Of a stretch of 64,000 nt of DNA, positions 31,900 to 44,299 are shown piece by piece (within the stretch, counting starts at the first letter, position 1; every line of letters starts with the position of its first letter). The notes under the pieces are model-generated. The model was not told where the DNA came from. It made no database searches and saw only the letters and a list, made by a program, of their open reading frames with translations. This DNA comes from Sclerodactyla briareus (Eukaryota; Echinodermata; Holothuroidea; Dendrochirotida; Sclerodactylidae), in the NCBI GenBank assembly GCA_026419785.1, contig JAODTK010005409.1:1-64000 (forward strand), read 5' to 3'. The position numbers and the translations under genes were made by a program.

Positions 31900-34560
31900 T
31901 GATAGCTCCAGCTCTCACTCACCAACATTAATGTTGTCCTTGAAGGCAGCATTACGTAGATTAAATATCAGGTGGGAGCTGAACTTGGATTCAGTGCTAG
32001 CATCAATACAGGACCCTTATGGCACAGTGGAATGTCGAGGCTGATTGCAGTTTATCACTCACTATCTGTTGGGAGCAGAAACAAACTCAGTTGGTTTATA
32101 GTGATGCAGCAATTGATGCCAGCAGAATTTAGAGGCATCATAAAGCTGGCTACCGTTTGCCAGCCCTCTAAGTGCGTTACGGATAAACTGCACTAGCTGA
32201 AACAGTCAACCTTCGGTCATTAGATGAATGTAACCAAGTCTACTAGGTTGTGTTATATGTGTGTTTATATATCTGCTTCAATAGGTAAATTATACATACT
32301 GAATAACCTCCAGTGTCCCCAAATCTATGTTAGTATTTATCAGGATCAGAAGTAGACTACACCACTGAGTAGAAGGACTACATCCACTAAGTTTCTTGGA
32401 AATTGGACAAACTTAATTAACATTTTCATATTTTAGGTGAAAATCAGGAGAGAGTGACACACATACACCATAAAGTCACACCAAGCACTTCCTGAGCTTC
32501 TTCAGGCGAGGCAGGAAAAGTATTAGCGCTAAGAGGTACAGTGTGTAGAAGTGAATACTGAATAGGGGTCGAGGTTTTCGGACAGTTGCCACTCTACCAG
32601 TCGTGCAGCCTAGTCAATGCCAAGGTTTGATTCGATTACATGGTTCAATATTTCAATTTGCAACGTTTTAGTTTAGCTAGTGGCACCCATAACCTTCTCC
32701 ACATTTGGAAAATACAAGAAATTTGCCATAAGCCTCATAATTTCTTGCCTGAATGATCAGATTAGCTTGTCCAGAAGGACTCTAGCCTGCTGAAGCAAAT
32801 GATATGCAAGAGCCATCTTGAAAAAGAGAGGGAGGGTTCCTCAAATAATCAAATATTGTCTACAGGGGTTCTTTGGAAAATGACCCCAAACCTGGGATTC
32901 TCCTCATTAAATTCATGTGACGCAGCTGTCAATCACTAACAACGCATGTGCATTGAGAACACAATAGCTTATTTCTCGAGGTTGTCAATCTACTGAGTCA
33001 TTGAACGTTTGACTCTGCTGTGAACGAATAAAAACCTACAGGTGTTTGTTTCGGCAAACTGCAATTGCCTACATCTTTTTTGTGTATAAAAAGTGAAGAG
33101 GCCGACTCGAGGCGGAAAGCATCACATGCCTGCAACAGGGCCAGTAGGTATGGATGCAGATCGAAGGGTTGTAAGTTAAAATCCCATACATGATATTTTC
33201 AGTGTGCCCTACCTAGAACATGGCGGCATGTTGTCTCCATTACCCTGCACACCCAGGGAATAATTAGGGACCTGAGAGGAATCCGAATACAACCATTACA
33301 ACAGGGGATACACAGAGCACGATAGCCTACAATGGTAGTAGGTAGTAGGTTATGAATCTGTTGGTATATCCAGGGGTTGACCTATCGAGGGATCAAAGTT
33401 CCATTCAGCCTTCAAAATATTTGAGAAATAGCATATATGATGTTGAAAATAATTAATGCCATTATTTCCAACACATCCACAAGAAGAACTTCAGGTCAAA
33501 ATCTACAAAACAGGATGGGTTTGTGAATCTGTGAAACATGAATCCTCCCCCTTATGACCATGCACGCCCACACACCCCCCCCCCTCCCAATATGCTACCG
33601 AGTGTCTAGCATTTTTCACATCGTACCGGGTTGGCAACCCCATCGCCCTTCTCTTTTTATTCGTCTGCATGGAGTGTTGTCGAGCTTCGAAAAAAATACA
33701 AAAAATTTCCACCGAAGGGAAGTGATACGGTTCTGTGAACCATCGGAAAGTGTTTTACCTACTTTACTGGGCCAGCTTCTAAAAAGCCCAGTGGCCGCAA
33801 CATGTTCGCCACAGGCGGACCTATGCCACCATTACAAAAGTGGATACGATCCTCTCAAACAAAACAAAATTACAACTGTAGTTTTTGGTATCAGTCAATA
33901 CCACAGATAACTGCAGTATGGATAAAGAGCTTCATGGCTGGAAAGGAGGCCATTGAAACAAGGCTGAATGGAGCTTGGAATTTGAAATCTGACCTCCCTG
34001 GATGTACCCCCCTCCATGCAGATTGTTAGAAAGCTCGTGAGAGTTTATCCGAGAGTGATGCTACATGATCAGGACCTGAATCAATTCAGCCACCATCTGT
34101 TCTCAGTCATGAGTCTGGGTTGTTGTACTGATCATGAATTAGGCGAAGTACAGCTTGCAAAAGCGCCCTACAGTGATGATTAATAGTCGGAGCCGGTTTC
34201 CTCATGGTCATACAGGCACCGTTGTGTGCCACATCTGAGGGTAGCTGGTGACTAAGAACCGCCTCTTATGTGCGTGGACGGGCTTGGGTATGCCAACAAC
34301 TGGCTCAAGTGCGAAGGCATGAAAATTCCGGGAGAGGTGAGAAAAAAAGTAGCTGCGGGCCCCCCCCATGTTCATTGAGCTGTGTTCACTATGATGAGAG
34401 CTAAAATGGGTTGGTAAGCAACCCCTTTGTATTGAGAAGTATAGTATTCTTATCTGTTGTGTGATCCCTGGTGTAGTCCGGCCAATTTGCATGTATTTGT
34501 ATGATTGAATAAATGATCATGGTGCGCTGGAAGGTAATTTTAGCGGGAAGCCACGGCTCC
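31900..34560. other. Stretch without a recognised gene
   Basis: A C run of about 10 is at 33575-33586. 32330-32450 holds a phrase (CTACATCCACTAAGTTTCTTGGAAATTGGACAAAC) also seen at 35560-35730. The 118-codon frame at 33554-33910 has no motif or splice support. Confidence 0.4.
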
Positions 34561-34565
34561 ATTGC

Positions 34566-34679
34566 ACCAGTAACCAGCCATTTGGAAACCATAACCAGCC
34601 ATTTGGCACCCATAACCAGCCATTTGGCACCCATAACCAGCCATTTGGCACCCATAACCAGCCATTTGGCTGGTTATGG
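34566..34679. repeat. 21-bp tandem repeat ending in a perfect hairpin
   Basis: ATAACCAGCCATTTGGCACCC is repeated about five times. At the end, CCATAACCAGCC (34652-34663) is followed by four bases and its perfect reverse complement GGCTGGTTATGG (34668-34679). Open frames on both strands here are translations of the repeat. Confidence 0.92.
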
Positions 34680-35099
34680 TTATCACACACTAAATTCTCA
34701 TCTCCTCTCAAAATGGAACCTGTTCCAATTTTCACTAGAATCATCCTTGGCGCTGTAAGCAGGGACCTCTTGGGGCCAAGAGTATGGCGAATATTAATAC
34801 TCTATTAATACTCTAAACAGTTTAGGTTGTACTGACTGGCTTATGAGCAACACATCAGCTAATGCTGACTTCACACTGTAGCCTATCCTATGCCAGAGTA
34901 CAGATCAACTAATACCTGTCATGAATGAAATCAATAAATTCCAGGGAAAGTCAACATTAACCAGTGTGAACTACTGTACTGCCTATAAACTCAAACATTC
35001 TTTTTAAAAGGCCACAGGGGGTAAATTAGGATTTTCGTGCAGGAACATAAACATATAAACAACAAAACAGCCGAGAGGTTTGTGTTATATTTTAACTTC

Positions 35100-36060
35100 G
35101 CTTCCGTTTTATCCTAACGACTGCCTTGCTCTCTGGCATTCGGTACCAAAAATACCATTCTATTTTAGTTTTCAGGCACATATGAGTGGGGCGGCATCAA
35201 CAAATTTCTATGCCAAAGCACGTTTTTGTTGACCTATTTAACACATACGATTACAAGGCGATCGCCAAAAGTGTAATTCAATACACAAACAACAATAAAT
35301 TTTGAAACAGCATTTAAAATAGGTCACAAGATCTATGGTTTACTCGTTCCTCAGGCTTTATTCTACAGAAGCTAGCATATCATGGAAGCAATCAAGTTCA
35401 TGAATATCAAACACATCGCCGAGCGAAAAAAATGGTAATGGACTATACCTACTGAGTTTGGCAACATACGTACCCAGTTCGGAAATTGGAATAAATATGC
35501 AAAAAAAAAAAAAAAAAAAAAAAAATTAGGCACACATTTAAAAATGATCAGGATCAAAGGTGGATCACATCTACCAAATTTTGTGGAAATCCAACCAACT
35601 TTCAAAATTGTATAATTTATGAAATTAGGACACATAAATTCGACCTCCAGTGACCCGCCTTCACTTTAAATTTCTCAGGAACAATCGTAGACCACATCCA
35701 CCAAGTATCGTGAAAATCGCACAAAATTTGCATAATTATTCACAATTAGACCACTTAATTAGGGCATATTCAGGCTGAAAATCTAAATCAGTTTCATATT
35801 ACCTGTCATCAGGTCCTACATGCAAACTACATCATACGGTTTTGCGTAATCTTGCTAACGAGCACAAACAATAATTTACATAAAATAAGTAATTACCCAA
35901 CTTAATTGATGACTTTGCTGGCCAAAATTAATCATATCGTGGTAAACCCAACACGGTGCTACACACAAAATTTCGTCATAACGGGACTCACAGTTTCGTT
36001 AGAAATCTGCAACAGAAAGTGTGACAACACACACCCAATACACACAACACGCCATAGTGA
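35100..36060. repeat. Diverged dispersed repeats with a 27-base A run
   Basis: CCACATCCACCAAGTATCGTGAAAATCG (about 35694) and CACATCTACCAAATTTTGTGGAAATCC (about 35566) are units about 125-130 bases apart, and the phrase is shared with 32390. A run of about 27 A lies at 35498-35524. The end (35990-36050) has ACACACACCCAATACACACAACACGCC. The class is unknown. Confidence 0.42.
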
Positions 36061-36719
36061 CCACTAAGTCTCTTCCTGAATTTTCATTCAGGTGAGACGA
36101 AAACGGGGCCTCATCAGGCAGTTGAATATTAATAATCAACTCTTGCCATTCCGGAACAGAATGGTAGTAACGGAATGACATTATTTGAATACATGTAGCC
36201 GTGCAATCTATTTGGTAAGCCGGGGAAAAAGGTGTATCCTGATCTGGACATCAGTGTCTATCTTCACCCTTGGCTATCAGTGGGCAATGGCCATCGACCC
36301 AGGGAAACAAGGAAAGCCACCGGGTCGGGTCCTATGGTTATTTATCCAGAAAGGACAGTAACAAAGAATGACATACTGCAGTTTGCACTGTATGTAGCAT
36401 CAGAAAACCAATGGCCAAACCAAAGATATGTTCTAAACTAGGCAATCTGCCTAAACCCCAGTAAACATGACACCGGATTCAGATGTGGAGGGGCGAATGC
36501 CAATTTTCCCCTTAATGACCTATTTTTTCACAAAATATCCTCAAAAAATTAACGAAAATTTTCATCATTTCCTCCAACTAGACCTAAAGGTGGCCTCCCC
36601 TTTGTGCACACCACTGCATACAGGAGCCCTATACATATAAGCAAGTGTCAATCCATTCCAATGGAGAGGGTATCGATGACCTTGAAAAATACAAATGGGC
36701 AAGCAAGTGGGGTCAACCC

Positions 36720-37140
36720 AATATAGGGAAATATACTGAAATTTGAATCATTATATCCCCACTTCGGAGGATATTTGGTTTTGGCAGCGCCATCTGTTTG
36801 CCGCCGCCAAAAGATTTATGTGAACACAATAACTCTCCAACGCAATGTCGGATTGACATGAAAAACTGAGCACAAATATTCTCAGATGAAATCGAATGTG
36901 GGCGTCGCTGCACCACTAGGCGCGGCTGGCAGCCATCTTAGCTTTTCGTTGAACTAAAATGATAAGTTTGTACAAGAACTCCCCTAGTGCCTTGTGGGAT
37001 CTATAGGAAAATTGCACACATGATGTCTGATGAAAATTTTGAAATGAGGTCAAAAGTGGGCGTCACTTGACCCGCTGACGGCTGCCATTTTCCATTTTTT
37101 GCGAAATTGTTTGTGAATTTTAAGATGGCGATTATTTTGA
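36720..37140. repeat. Diverged tandem repeat, ~156-bp spacing
   Basis: GTGGGCGTCGCTGCACCACTAGGCGCGGCTGGCAGCCATCTT near 36899 returns as GTGGGCGTCACTTGACCCGCTGACGGCTGCCATTTT near 37055, each preceded by a GATGAAAT..AA block. Two units are clear; further ones are doubtful. Confidence 0.42.
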
Positions 37141-38800
37141 GACCCTTTTGTTTTCGCATCATACGACCCACCAAGCCGTCCATTTTCAATTTTTTGCTAA
37201 ATTGCTACAGAACAGAATTTTCCAATGATTTGTGTGTTTCGAGGAGTGGCGATCGTTTCAAGACCACTTCTATTTCTGGCCCCCCATACTACCCACCGCA
37301 CCATTTAAACTTCATTGGTAAACGATTTCCTTTCCGGTATTGCCTGTTTTTCAACAAAACAATTGTTCGACCATAAATTTATCCCCAAAATGACCCACAG
37401 CCAACGCTATTTCAAATTCTGACAGAACTTGGACTTTACTACAAAATTTGTCATTTTTGGAGCATTGTGGGTGCATTGGAACAACCTCCCACTTCCCCTG
37501 GGTCATAAATCCCCTTCTGATAAAAAACACAAAAAAAAGCGAACATGTCACCCTCTCTGATTGACGAAAGTGGAGATATCACGTTGGGCGTGTTTACCCC
37601 CCAGGTGATGTCTAGTTCTACTATTTCGCTGTTCATATCCAATTAATTCCATTCATCATCATCCAGTTTTGCGTTGGGTTCCACCCCTAGTGGGTTGGAC
37701 GGTTCATAGCTGTACGTATTACACTACGCCATCTATTACGCTCAGGGTGGAATATCTGAGAGATTGCCACTGCCAGGTCTTCATTATGCAACTCTGCGCC
37801 AAGTCCCCATTCTCCCTCCTTCCTCAACAGTGTAGTACCCACACCTCTCAGCCTCATACTACTTATCCATGACTCCAAGTTGGGAATGTCCACACAACGA
37901 CAAGAGGTCCAAGCTGATTCCTATCATCAGCTTTTAGACCAGAAGACATCTACCTCAGGCATACCTCTCTCATTCCGTTGTATTCTGGCCAGATCCTCGA
38001 GATCCTGATCCCGTGGTGTAGTTCGAGGCCGGCCCTCGAGGCCGATTTTGCTGGACTCGTCCCCGGCCTCGGCACTCGTTTTTTTGTTCTTTCCGAGGCC
38101 ACCATACCTACGTTACAAGTTGAAAAGCTGAGCCCGCCTCCGCCTCGGAGGTGCCGGCCCTCAGACTACATCCCTGCCCTGATACCAAATAATTATTTTA
38201 CTCAAACTAGGCTATCTGTTGGTGTAGTTCCAATACTTGCAGTGATTGTATCATATCATAGCATAGAACTCATCTATACTTGTGAGAACATGTCAAAGCC
38301 ATACTTATCGTGCATAAACTCTCTCGTTCCGAGCTCATTGAAAAATGTTCCTCCGAAAAACCGTAGGCCAGCACAGTGGATGCATCCTGTTTCCTCCTCC
38401 TTCCGTGACACGATAGTGGATTTCAATCAGACATTGACAAGGTTCTAAAAATGGCTAGACTGTCATCTGTTTTACCGAGATTACACATTTCGAAGCACGC
38501 ATTTATTCCATGCCTTCCATCATGGCCAGTATAGCTCTCTCCAGTGCATCTTTCTGTCTAAGAGAAAATCTAATCGTCCCCGAAATAAACTGGTTCTGTC
38601 AATCTGTTTAAATATGAACAAATATATATATATCTAGTGGCTGTTAGTTCAGGTATTAGGAAAAGATCCAGAACCATGAAGCCAACAAAATAGTGATTCC
38701 TCTGACACATAGTGTTCAAACTATCTTGACATGGTGAATGTCACATACCGTACAACTTCAATCGAGTTCCTGTTCTTCAATAAGAAAGCTATACATTGAA
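37141..38800. other. Stretch without a recognised gene
   Basis: 37990-38160 is GC-rich with repeated GAGGCC/GGCCTC words similar to a patch at 12820-12910. The 156-codon frame at 37978-38448 starts inside it and has no motif. A minus-strand frame at 37687-37893 (FHPERNRWRSVI) vaguely recalls a LINE C-terminus but is too short to call. Confidence 0.38.
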
Positions 38801-38802
38801 CA

Positions 38803-40650
38803 GACATGTATTACTGCAATCCTACCTAGGTTTGTATTCAGACCGGCTCGCCAAATGTACCTAGCTCAACTAGCCCTCGGGCTCCTGAGAAATGCTATCA
38901 GTAGCCCGAACAAGATTCTGACTAGCCGATGCATATACTGCAAACAATACATTGGAGTAACCACTAGCCCGGAAGCACAGCATATCCAACCAATTTCCTA
39001 ATAGCCCGAATGCAGTCTCATGTAGACCCGGGCTACCGGCTTATGATTTTTCGAGCCCTGATTCAAAGACCCCACCCCCCCCCCCCCCCAAAATGTTGCA
39101 GGGAGGTTAGATGGTTAGATTCAGACGTGTATTACTGCAATCCTACCTAGGTTTGTATTCAGACACCAAGTGGTGCTGCAAGGATTGTGGATGGCTTGCT
39201 TCGGACATGTATCACTGCAATCCTACCTAGGTTTGTATTCAGACACTAGGCAGTGTTGCAGGGATGTGGATGTCTAGATTCAGACATGTATTACTGCAAT
39301 CCTACCGAGATTTGTATTCAGACACTAAGCGGTGCTGCAGGGATTGTGGATGGCTTGCTTCAGACATGATTACTGCAATCCTACCTAGGTTTGTATTCAG
39401 ACACTAGGCAGTGTTGCAGGGATGTGGATGTCTAGATTCAGACATGTATTACTGCAATCCTACCGAGATTTGTATTCAGACACTAAGCGGTGCTGCAGGG
39501 ATTGTGGATGGCTTGCTTCAGACATGTATTACTGCAATCTTACCTAGGTTTGTATTCAGACACTAGGCAGTGTTGCAGGGATGTGGATGTCTAGATTCAG
39601 ACATGTATTACTGCAATCTTACCTAGGTTTGTATTCAGACACTAAGCGGTGCTGCAAGGATGTGGATGGCTTGCTTCAGACATGTATTACTGCAATCTAC
39701 CTAGGTTTGTATTCAGACACTAGGCAGTGTTGCAGGGATGTGGATGTCTAGATTCAGACATGTATTACTGCAATCCTACCTAGGTTTGTATTCAGACACT
39801 AAGCGGTGCTGCAAGGATTGTGGATGGCTTGCTTCAGACATGTATTACTGCAATCTTACCTAGGTTTGTATTCAGACACTAGGCAGTGTTGCAGGGATGT
39901 GGATGTCTAGATTCAGACATGTATTACTGCAATCCTACCGAGATTTGTATTCAGACACTAAGCGGTGCTGCAAGGATGTGGATGGCTTGCTTTCAGACAT
40001 GTATTACTGCAATCCTACCTAGGTTTGTATTCAGACACCAAGTGGTGCTGCAAGGATTGTGGATGGCTTGCTTCAGACATGTATTACTGCAATCCTACCT
40101 AGGTTTGTATTCAGACACTAGGCAGTGTTGCAGGGATGTGGATGTCTAGATTCAGACATGTATTACTACAATCCTACTTTGGTTTGTATTCAGACACTAG
40201 GCCATGCTGTAGGGATTTGGTGCTACAGTGATGTGGATGGCTAGCTTCAGACATGTATTACTACAATCCTACTTTGGTTTGTAATTCTGGATTTCTGGCC
40301 CTAAGCGGTGCTGCAGTTATGTGGATAGCTAGCTTCAGACATGTATTACTACAATCCTACTTTGGTTTGTATTCTGGATTTCTGGCCCTAAGCGGTGCTG
40401 CAGTGATGTGGATGGCTAGCTCCAGACATGTATTACTACAATCCTACTTTGGTTTGTATTCTGGATTTCTGGCCCTAAGCGGTGCTGCAGTGATGTGGAT
40501 GGCTAGCTTCAGACATGTATTTAATACTACAATCCTACTTTGGTTTGTATTCTGGATTTCTGGCCCTAAGCGGTGCTGCAGTTATGTGGATGGCTAGCTT
40601 CAGACATGTATTACTAGTTACTACAATCCTACCTTGGTTTATATTCTGGC
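38803..40650. repeat. Satellite array, ~80-bp unit with alternating subtypes
   Basis: The unit GACATGTATTACTGCAATCC-TACCTAGGTTTGTATTCAGACACTA is followed by either GGCAGTGTTGCAGGGATGTGGATGTCTAGATTCA or AGCGGTGCTGCAAGGATTGTGGATGGCTTGCTTCA. The two subtypes alternate, giving a ~160-bp higher-order unit. From about 40190 a third subtype (ACTACAATCC, TACTTTGGTTTGTATTCTGGATTTCTGGCCC) with ~86-bp spacing takes over. There are about 19 copies in 39124-40650 plus one split copy at 38803-38843/39094. The frames at 39886 and 40253 are repeat translations. Confidence 0.95.
38844..39060. mobile_element. hAT-like non-autonomous insertion inside the satellite
   Basis: This segment splits one satellite unit. 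The left flank ends ATTCAGAC (38836-38843) and the right flank starts ATTCAAAGAC (39061-39070), an 8-bp target duplication with two extra bases. The right end, reversed, is CAGGGCTCGAAAAATCATAAGCC and the left begins CGGCTCGCCAAAT, so GGCTCG is shared. TAGCCC/GGGCTA words recur inside. CAGGGCTCGA ends and 8-bp duplications are features I associate with hAT elements. A C run follows at 39071-39087. Confidence 0.6.
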
Positions 40651-41214
40651 AATAGGCGGTGCTGCTGGTAATCCGCTCTTTTGCTTCCAATCTTTCAGCT
40701 TCTTTTGCCACCTTCCATTTTTAGTGCTGTTGAGATGATAAAAAGACACGTAAATGATAGAGTATTAAGAGGAACTTTTATTCAGTACGTATGTCACAGT
40801 CAAACAGCACTACATTGGAATCAATTTGGTGGAGATCCACCTGACAATTACGCCATTAATCTTAGTGGTCAAAATCAAGCAATTATTTTGATTTTGGCTC
40901 AATATGCGTTTCCACCTAGGGGCTAGCCTTTGCTCGTTTTATATCATGGTAGGCTGTGTTTATAGGAGATCAGAAAAAATGGCCAGAATAGTTAAATATC
41001 ATGATTTTTTCTGGCTTGCACTATTGACTGCTAACACAAAGTTGCCCCTATGAATTGAGTTTTTGCATGTTGCCTATTAGGTCCTGACTAGCTCTTAAGA
41101 GGAGAATTAGTAAAGATGAGGTTAAAAAAAACGTTTCTCTCAATTTCAATCACAAAGCGTAAGGGAGAAATTCCAGAAAAGGTTTATTTTTTCACTCCGG
41201 CAAATCACTATTTT

Positions 41215-41710
41215 GGCTAAAAAAAACTGCTGGGGTAAAAAGTCCACACTCATACTACCCTATTTGGTCATTGCCAATAGAAATTTATAACAATAAACCA
41301 ATTCTCAAATGATTAACTTGGGGGAAGGAGGCCCACCTTCCTGAACTGGTCAAGCAAGATTTCATCAAGATTGTTTGATACCCAAAATAAAAAAATGACT
41401 AAGTTGTAATGAGATTTTTTTCTATATCAATCACTATACATTTGGGGAATTTTATATAAAAACGTCAGACTCATACATCATGTACTACATACATCGTGTT
41501 AGGCTATATGTTCACTACGCTCAAATAGTAATTTAACCATTGTTGAGCACAGGCAACATTAGTTATGAAAATGTATATGAGTTATCAATTGGTAGGAATA
41601 TGGGAGTATAGAATACACTCACTAGTCAGTCAATAGCATTCCAACATCTGTGCTGATGAAAAACATCTCAGGATAACAATAGGACTGGTCTTTTTTTTTA
41701 CCCCAAAGGG
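41215..41710. mobile_element. MITE-like element with CTGGGGTAAAAA ends, copy A
   Basis: The left end GGCTAAAAAAAACTGCTGGGG (41215-41235), continuing TAAAAAGTCC, faces a right end reading in reverse TTTGGGGTAAAAAAAAAGACCAGTCC (41682-41707). The interior has no coding sequence. It is immediately followed by copy B with the same type of ends. Confidence 0.52.
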
Positions 41711-41718
41711 ACACAAAA

Positions 41719-42105
41719 CGCTGGGGTAAAAAAAGTCCATTTCATTCGAGAATACCACGATACGTGAGGGTAATTACCTAGTGATTCAGTCGGTCCACCT
41801 TTTCCTATCATAATCATAAAACAATCACCTTTCTTCCAGGACTAATAGTTTTGGTATTGTAAAGTTTGACTTTGAGGAGAGTGTTCAAAACCTCAAGATT
41901 TTCTTGTTCCGAGTATTGGAAAAATCAGTGGTAAAATTAGCGGACTTCGATGGAAAAGAATAGCAACAATCGATAAAATGTGTCAACTTGGACTTAAGCA
42001 ACATGGTTTTTCAATAAACTATACAAAAAAAAATTGTTTTGATATCTCATGACTTAATAGAGGGGGTGTGCCTTTTTGTTTTGTTTTTTTACCCCAGATA
42101 CCCTC
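41719..42105. mobile_element. MITE-like element with CTGGGGTAAAAA ends, copy B
   Basis: It starts CGCTGGGGTAAAAAAAGTCC at 41719 and ends with the reverse of TCTGGGGTAAAAAAACAAAAC near 42100. Just outside, GGTTTTTTTTTAGCCC (to 42122) mirrors GGCTAAAAAAAAC at 41215, so copies A and B may instead be two arms of one larger element with an inner inverted pair. Confidence 0.48.
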
Positions 42106-43377
42106 CGGTTTTTTTTTAGCCCATCTTACTACTCCCTAATATTTACACTTCTGCTGAGCTTGTGCATCATTTCGGTATTTTCCAGAGATTTATTTCATGG
42201 GAGCTGCTATATACACCCTAGCCTAGGTGTATAGCCTAGAGGCTATTAATAACATTAGTGTGTCTGTCATGGAGCTACAGTATTACATTAACTGGGGAGA
42301 ACATGAGGCTGCCTATTGTGTGCTGCCCATTTGGAGGTTGTTCCGGCCCCTGCCAGGTTGATATTACCACTGTTTTATCTTCCTGGCCCCCAGCCACTTA
42401 CCATAGAAGTAACTGAGAACATCTTCAGTATCGTGTTGCCCCTGCTATTGCTTGAATGGGCACAATAACACCAACCAACTACATTCCACTCAGCTCTCAT
42501 CAACCACGATATTGAGTGCCAATGTAGACTACGTGTGTTCACTCATATGCACATCATAGAGCCGCATAGGACTAGAGTGCGGACCTGTTCGCCATGCTCG
42601 CGTCTCAGGAAAGTCTGACTCTACACACAAACACCTCCATAGTTGGTACCTGCTCGCTCACATGCGTATAACATCAGTATCAATGGTGCAATGGTTTTTT
42701 ACCGAATGCGGCAACACCCAGACACACGAGAAGCTTGGTCTAACCCTTTTCCTAATGGCCCATTCCTCCATCAACTGCCCATTTGGCACCTTGGATTGAC
42801 CCAATGATGTTGAAGATGATGGCAGTCATTGGACACCTTAGTCTGGATTAAACAGGTTGGAAGTCAGGACAATTTATACTTTCTTCGAGAGAGTGTGAAA
42901 GAATGGAACAATTGCTGGAGAAAGCAGTATTGTCACCAACTGTGGCTATGCCTTCAAAAACATAATCGACCATCAGGGACCAGCAGGCGCGATCACATAG
43001 GACTATACGCTGTACGGTATTCGCTATACGCTATTCTGTAATACGGTATTCGCTATACGCTATACGGGCACATCGGTTCACACGGAGTGGCACGCGCGCC
43101 CTAATACGCTGTCAGAATTGAGAATGAAGTCTTCTGATGAGAAGATGTGGCCCTCCTCCTACTGGCAGAGGCTGAGGGAGCCTGTGGAAGGAAACAAGAG
43201 ATTAGGGTACGCATCCCTCCAAATGCTAACCTTCATTGGATAGTTCCACACAACGTTTAAAACTGATCATCACCCAATGAGATGGTGTTTTTCCAACTAC
43301 CAAATGGTCGGACATATTCATTCTACTTATCAGGGCGTTTGCACAATCAAATGTTCGAACTACAGACATTTTTAAAA

Positions 43378-43514
43378 TGACTACAGAGTCTTTGTCTTGG
43401 TTGAAACTCTTTATTACAGAACTTGCATCAACACTCGACATGCTCAAGGTTCATAACTGGAATGAAAGGAAAGAAGAGTAAAAGGTAAATAACACACCAA
43501 GCTAACATACGTCA
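43378..43514 (-). repeat. 3' LTR of the gypsy element
   Basis: It begins TGACTACAGAGTCTTTGTC and ends CTAACATACGTCA on the + strand, with TG/CA ends. On the minus strand it carries TGTAATAAAGAG, a polyadenylation signal. It aligns with 48624-48776 over its length with many small gaps. Its length of about 137 bases is short for an LTR. Confidence 0.72.
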
Positions 43515-44299
43515 CTATGCCCCCCCAAGTCCTTGGGTACAGGTTATGTAGCCAGGACTGAAAACCCCTTAGTGACTGTGGTTATGTGGCGTGTTGAGCG
43601 GCGCAGGTTTGGGTTCGCTCAAGGGGTGGGGGCATTGGGGCGCTTTCTTTGAGGCCTGGGGGGTTGTGCGGTAGGAGGCCTTCATCGCTTTCGGTAGCGC
43701 GCTGTTGATGCTGTTGGTGGTGGTAGGTCTGCTGGGGTTGGGCTGCTTGGATGTGGGGTGCTTGGGGTTCGGCTGGTGTGACTGCCTAGTCCGCGTGCGT
43801 GGGGCTGCTTCCGCTTGGACTGACACTCGCCCGTGACGGTTGTGGTTCCTCGGTGGTTGCCCTCCTGCTGGCATATCCGTGTTGGCTGCTGACGGCTTCA
43901 CAGTTGGTGGGGAGATGGCTGGTTAGCGCCGTCATCAATGGTGATTACGGATGCTTGGTGCTACCCTTGCACGCGATGGGAAATGCCAGTCAGAGGTTGA
44001 TCCCCGGATGTGTGGGGGGTAGGGGTTGGCCGATGTGTACTTCTCAAGAACTTCCGGTTACGTAGTGTCACACACCATGAGCCATCCATGCGCACACATA
44101 TGGTCGAATTGGCGGACTTCAACAAACACTCCCCCGTCTGTCCCACTTGGTGGGGGCTGTCCTGTCTGATGTTGTATACGAACGAGATCTCCAATGACCA
44201 GTGGAGGGTGTCTAGTGTGTTCCGTGAGTCGCTCTGCGAATCTTCATGTGCCTGTTGGTCAGCTCTTCCCGCGCAAGGAGGGTTCCTCAGGGGAGGGGG

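Noticed and set aside
37978-38448. 156-codon open frame on the + strand
   Set aside because: The first part is a GC-rich GAGGCC repeat and the rest has no motif; length alone is not enough in 64 kb.
38803-40650. CRISPR array (regular ~80-bp repeats)
   Set aside because: Units are contiguous satellite copies without unique spacers, in a eukaryotic genome.
40681-40926. 81-codon open frame after the satellite (HWNQFGGDPPDNYAIN)
   Set aside because: It looks partly protein-like, but no family, start codon ATG or splice site supports the whole frame; kept only as a note.
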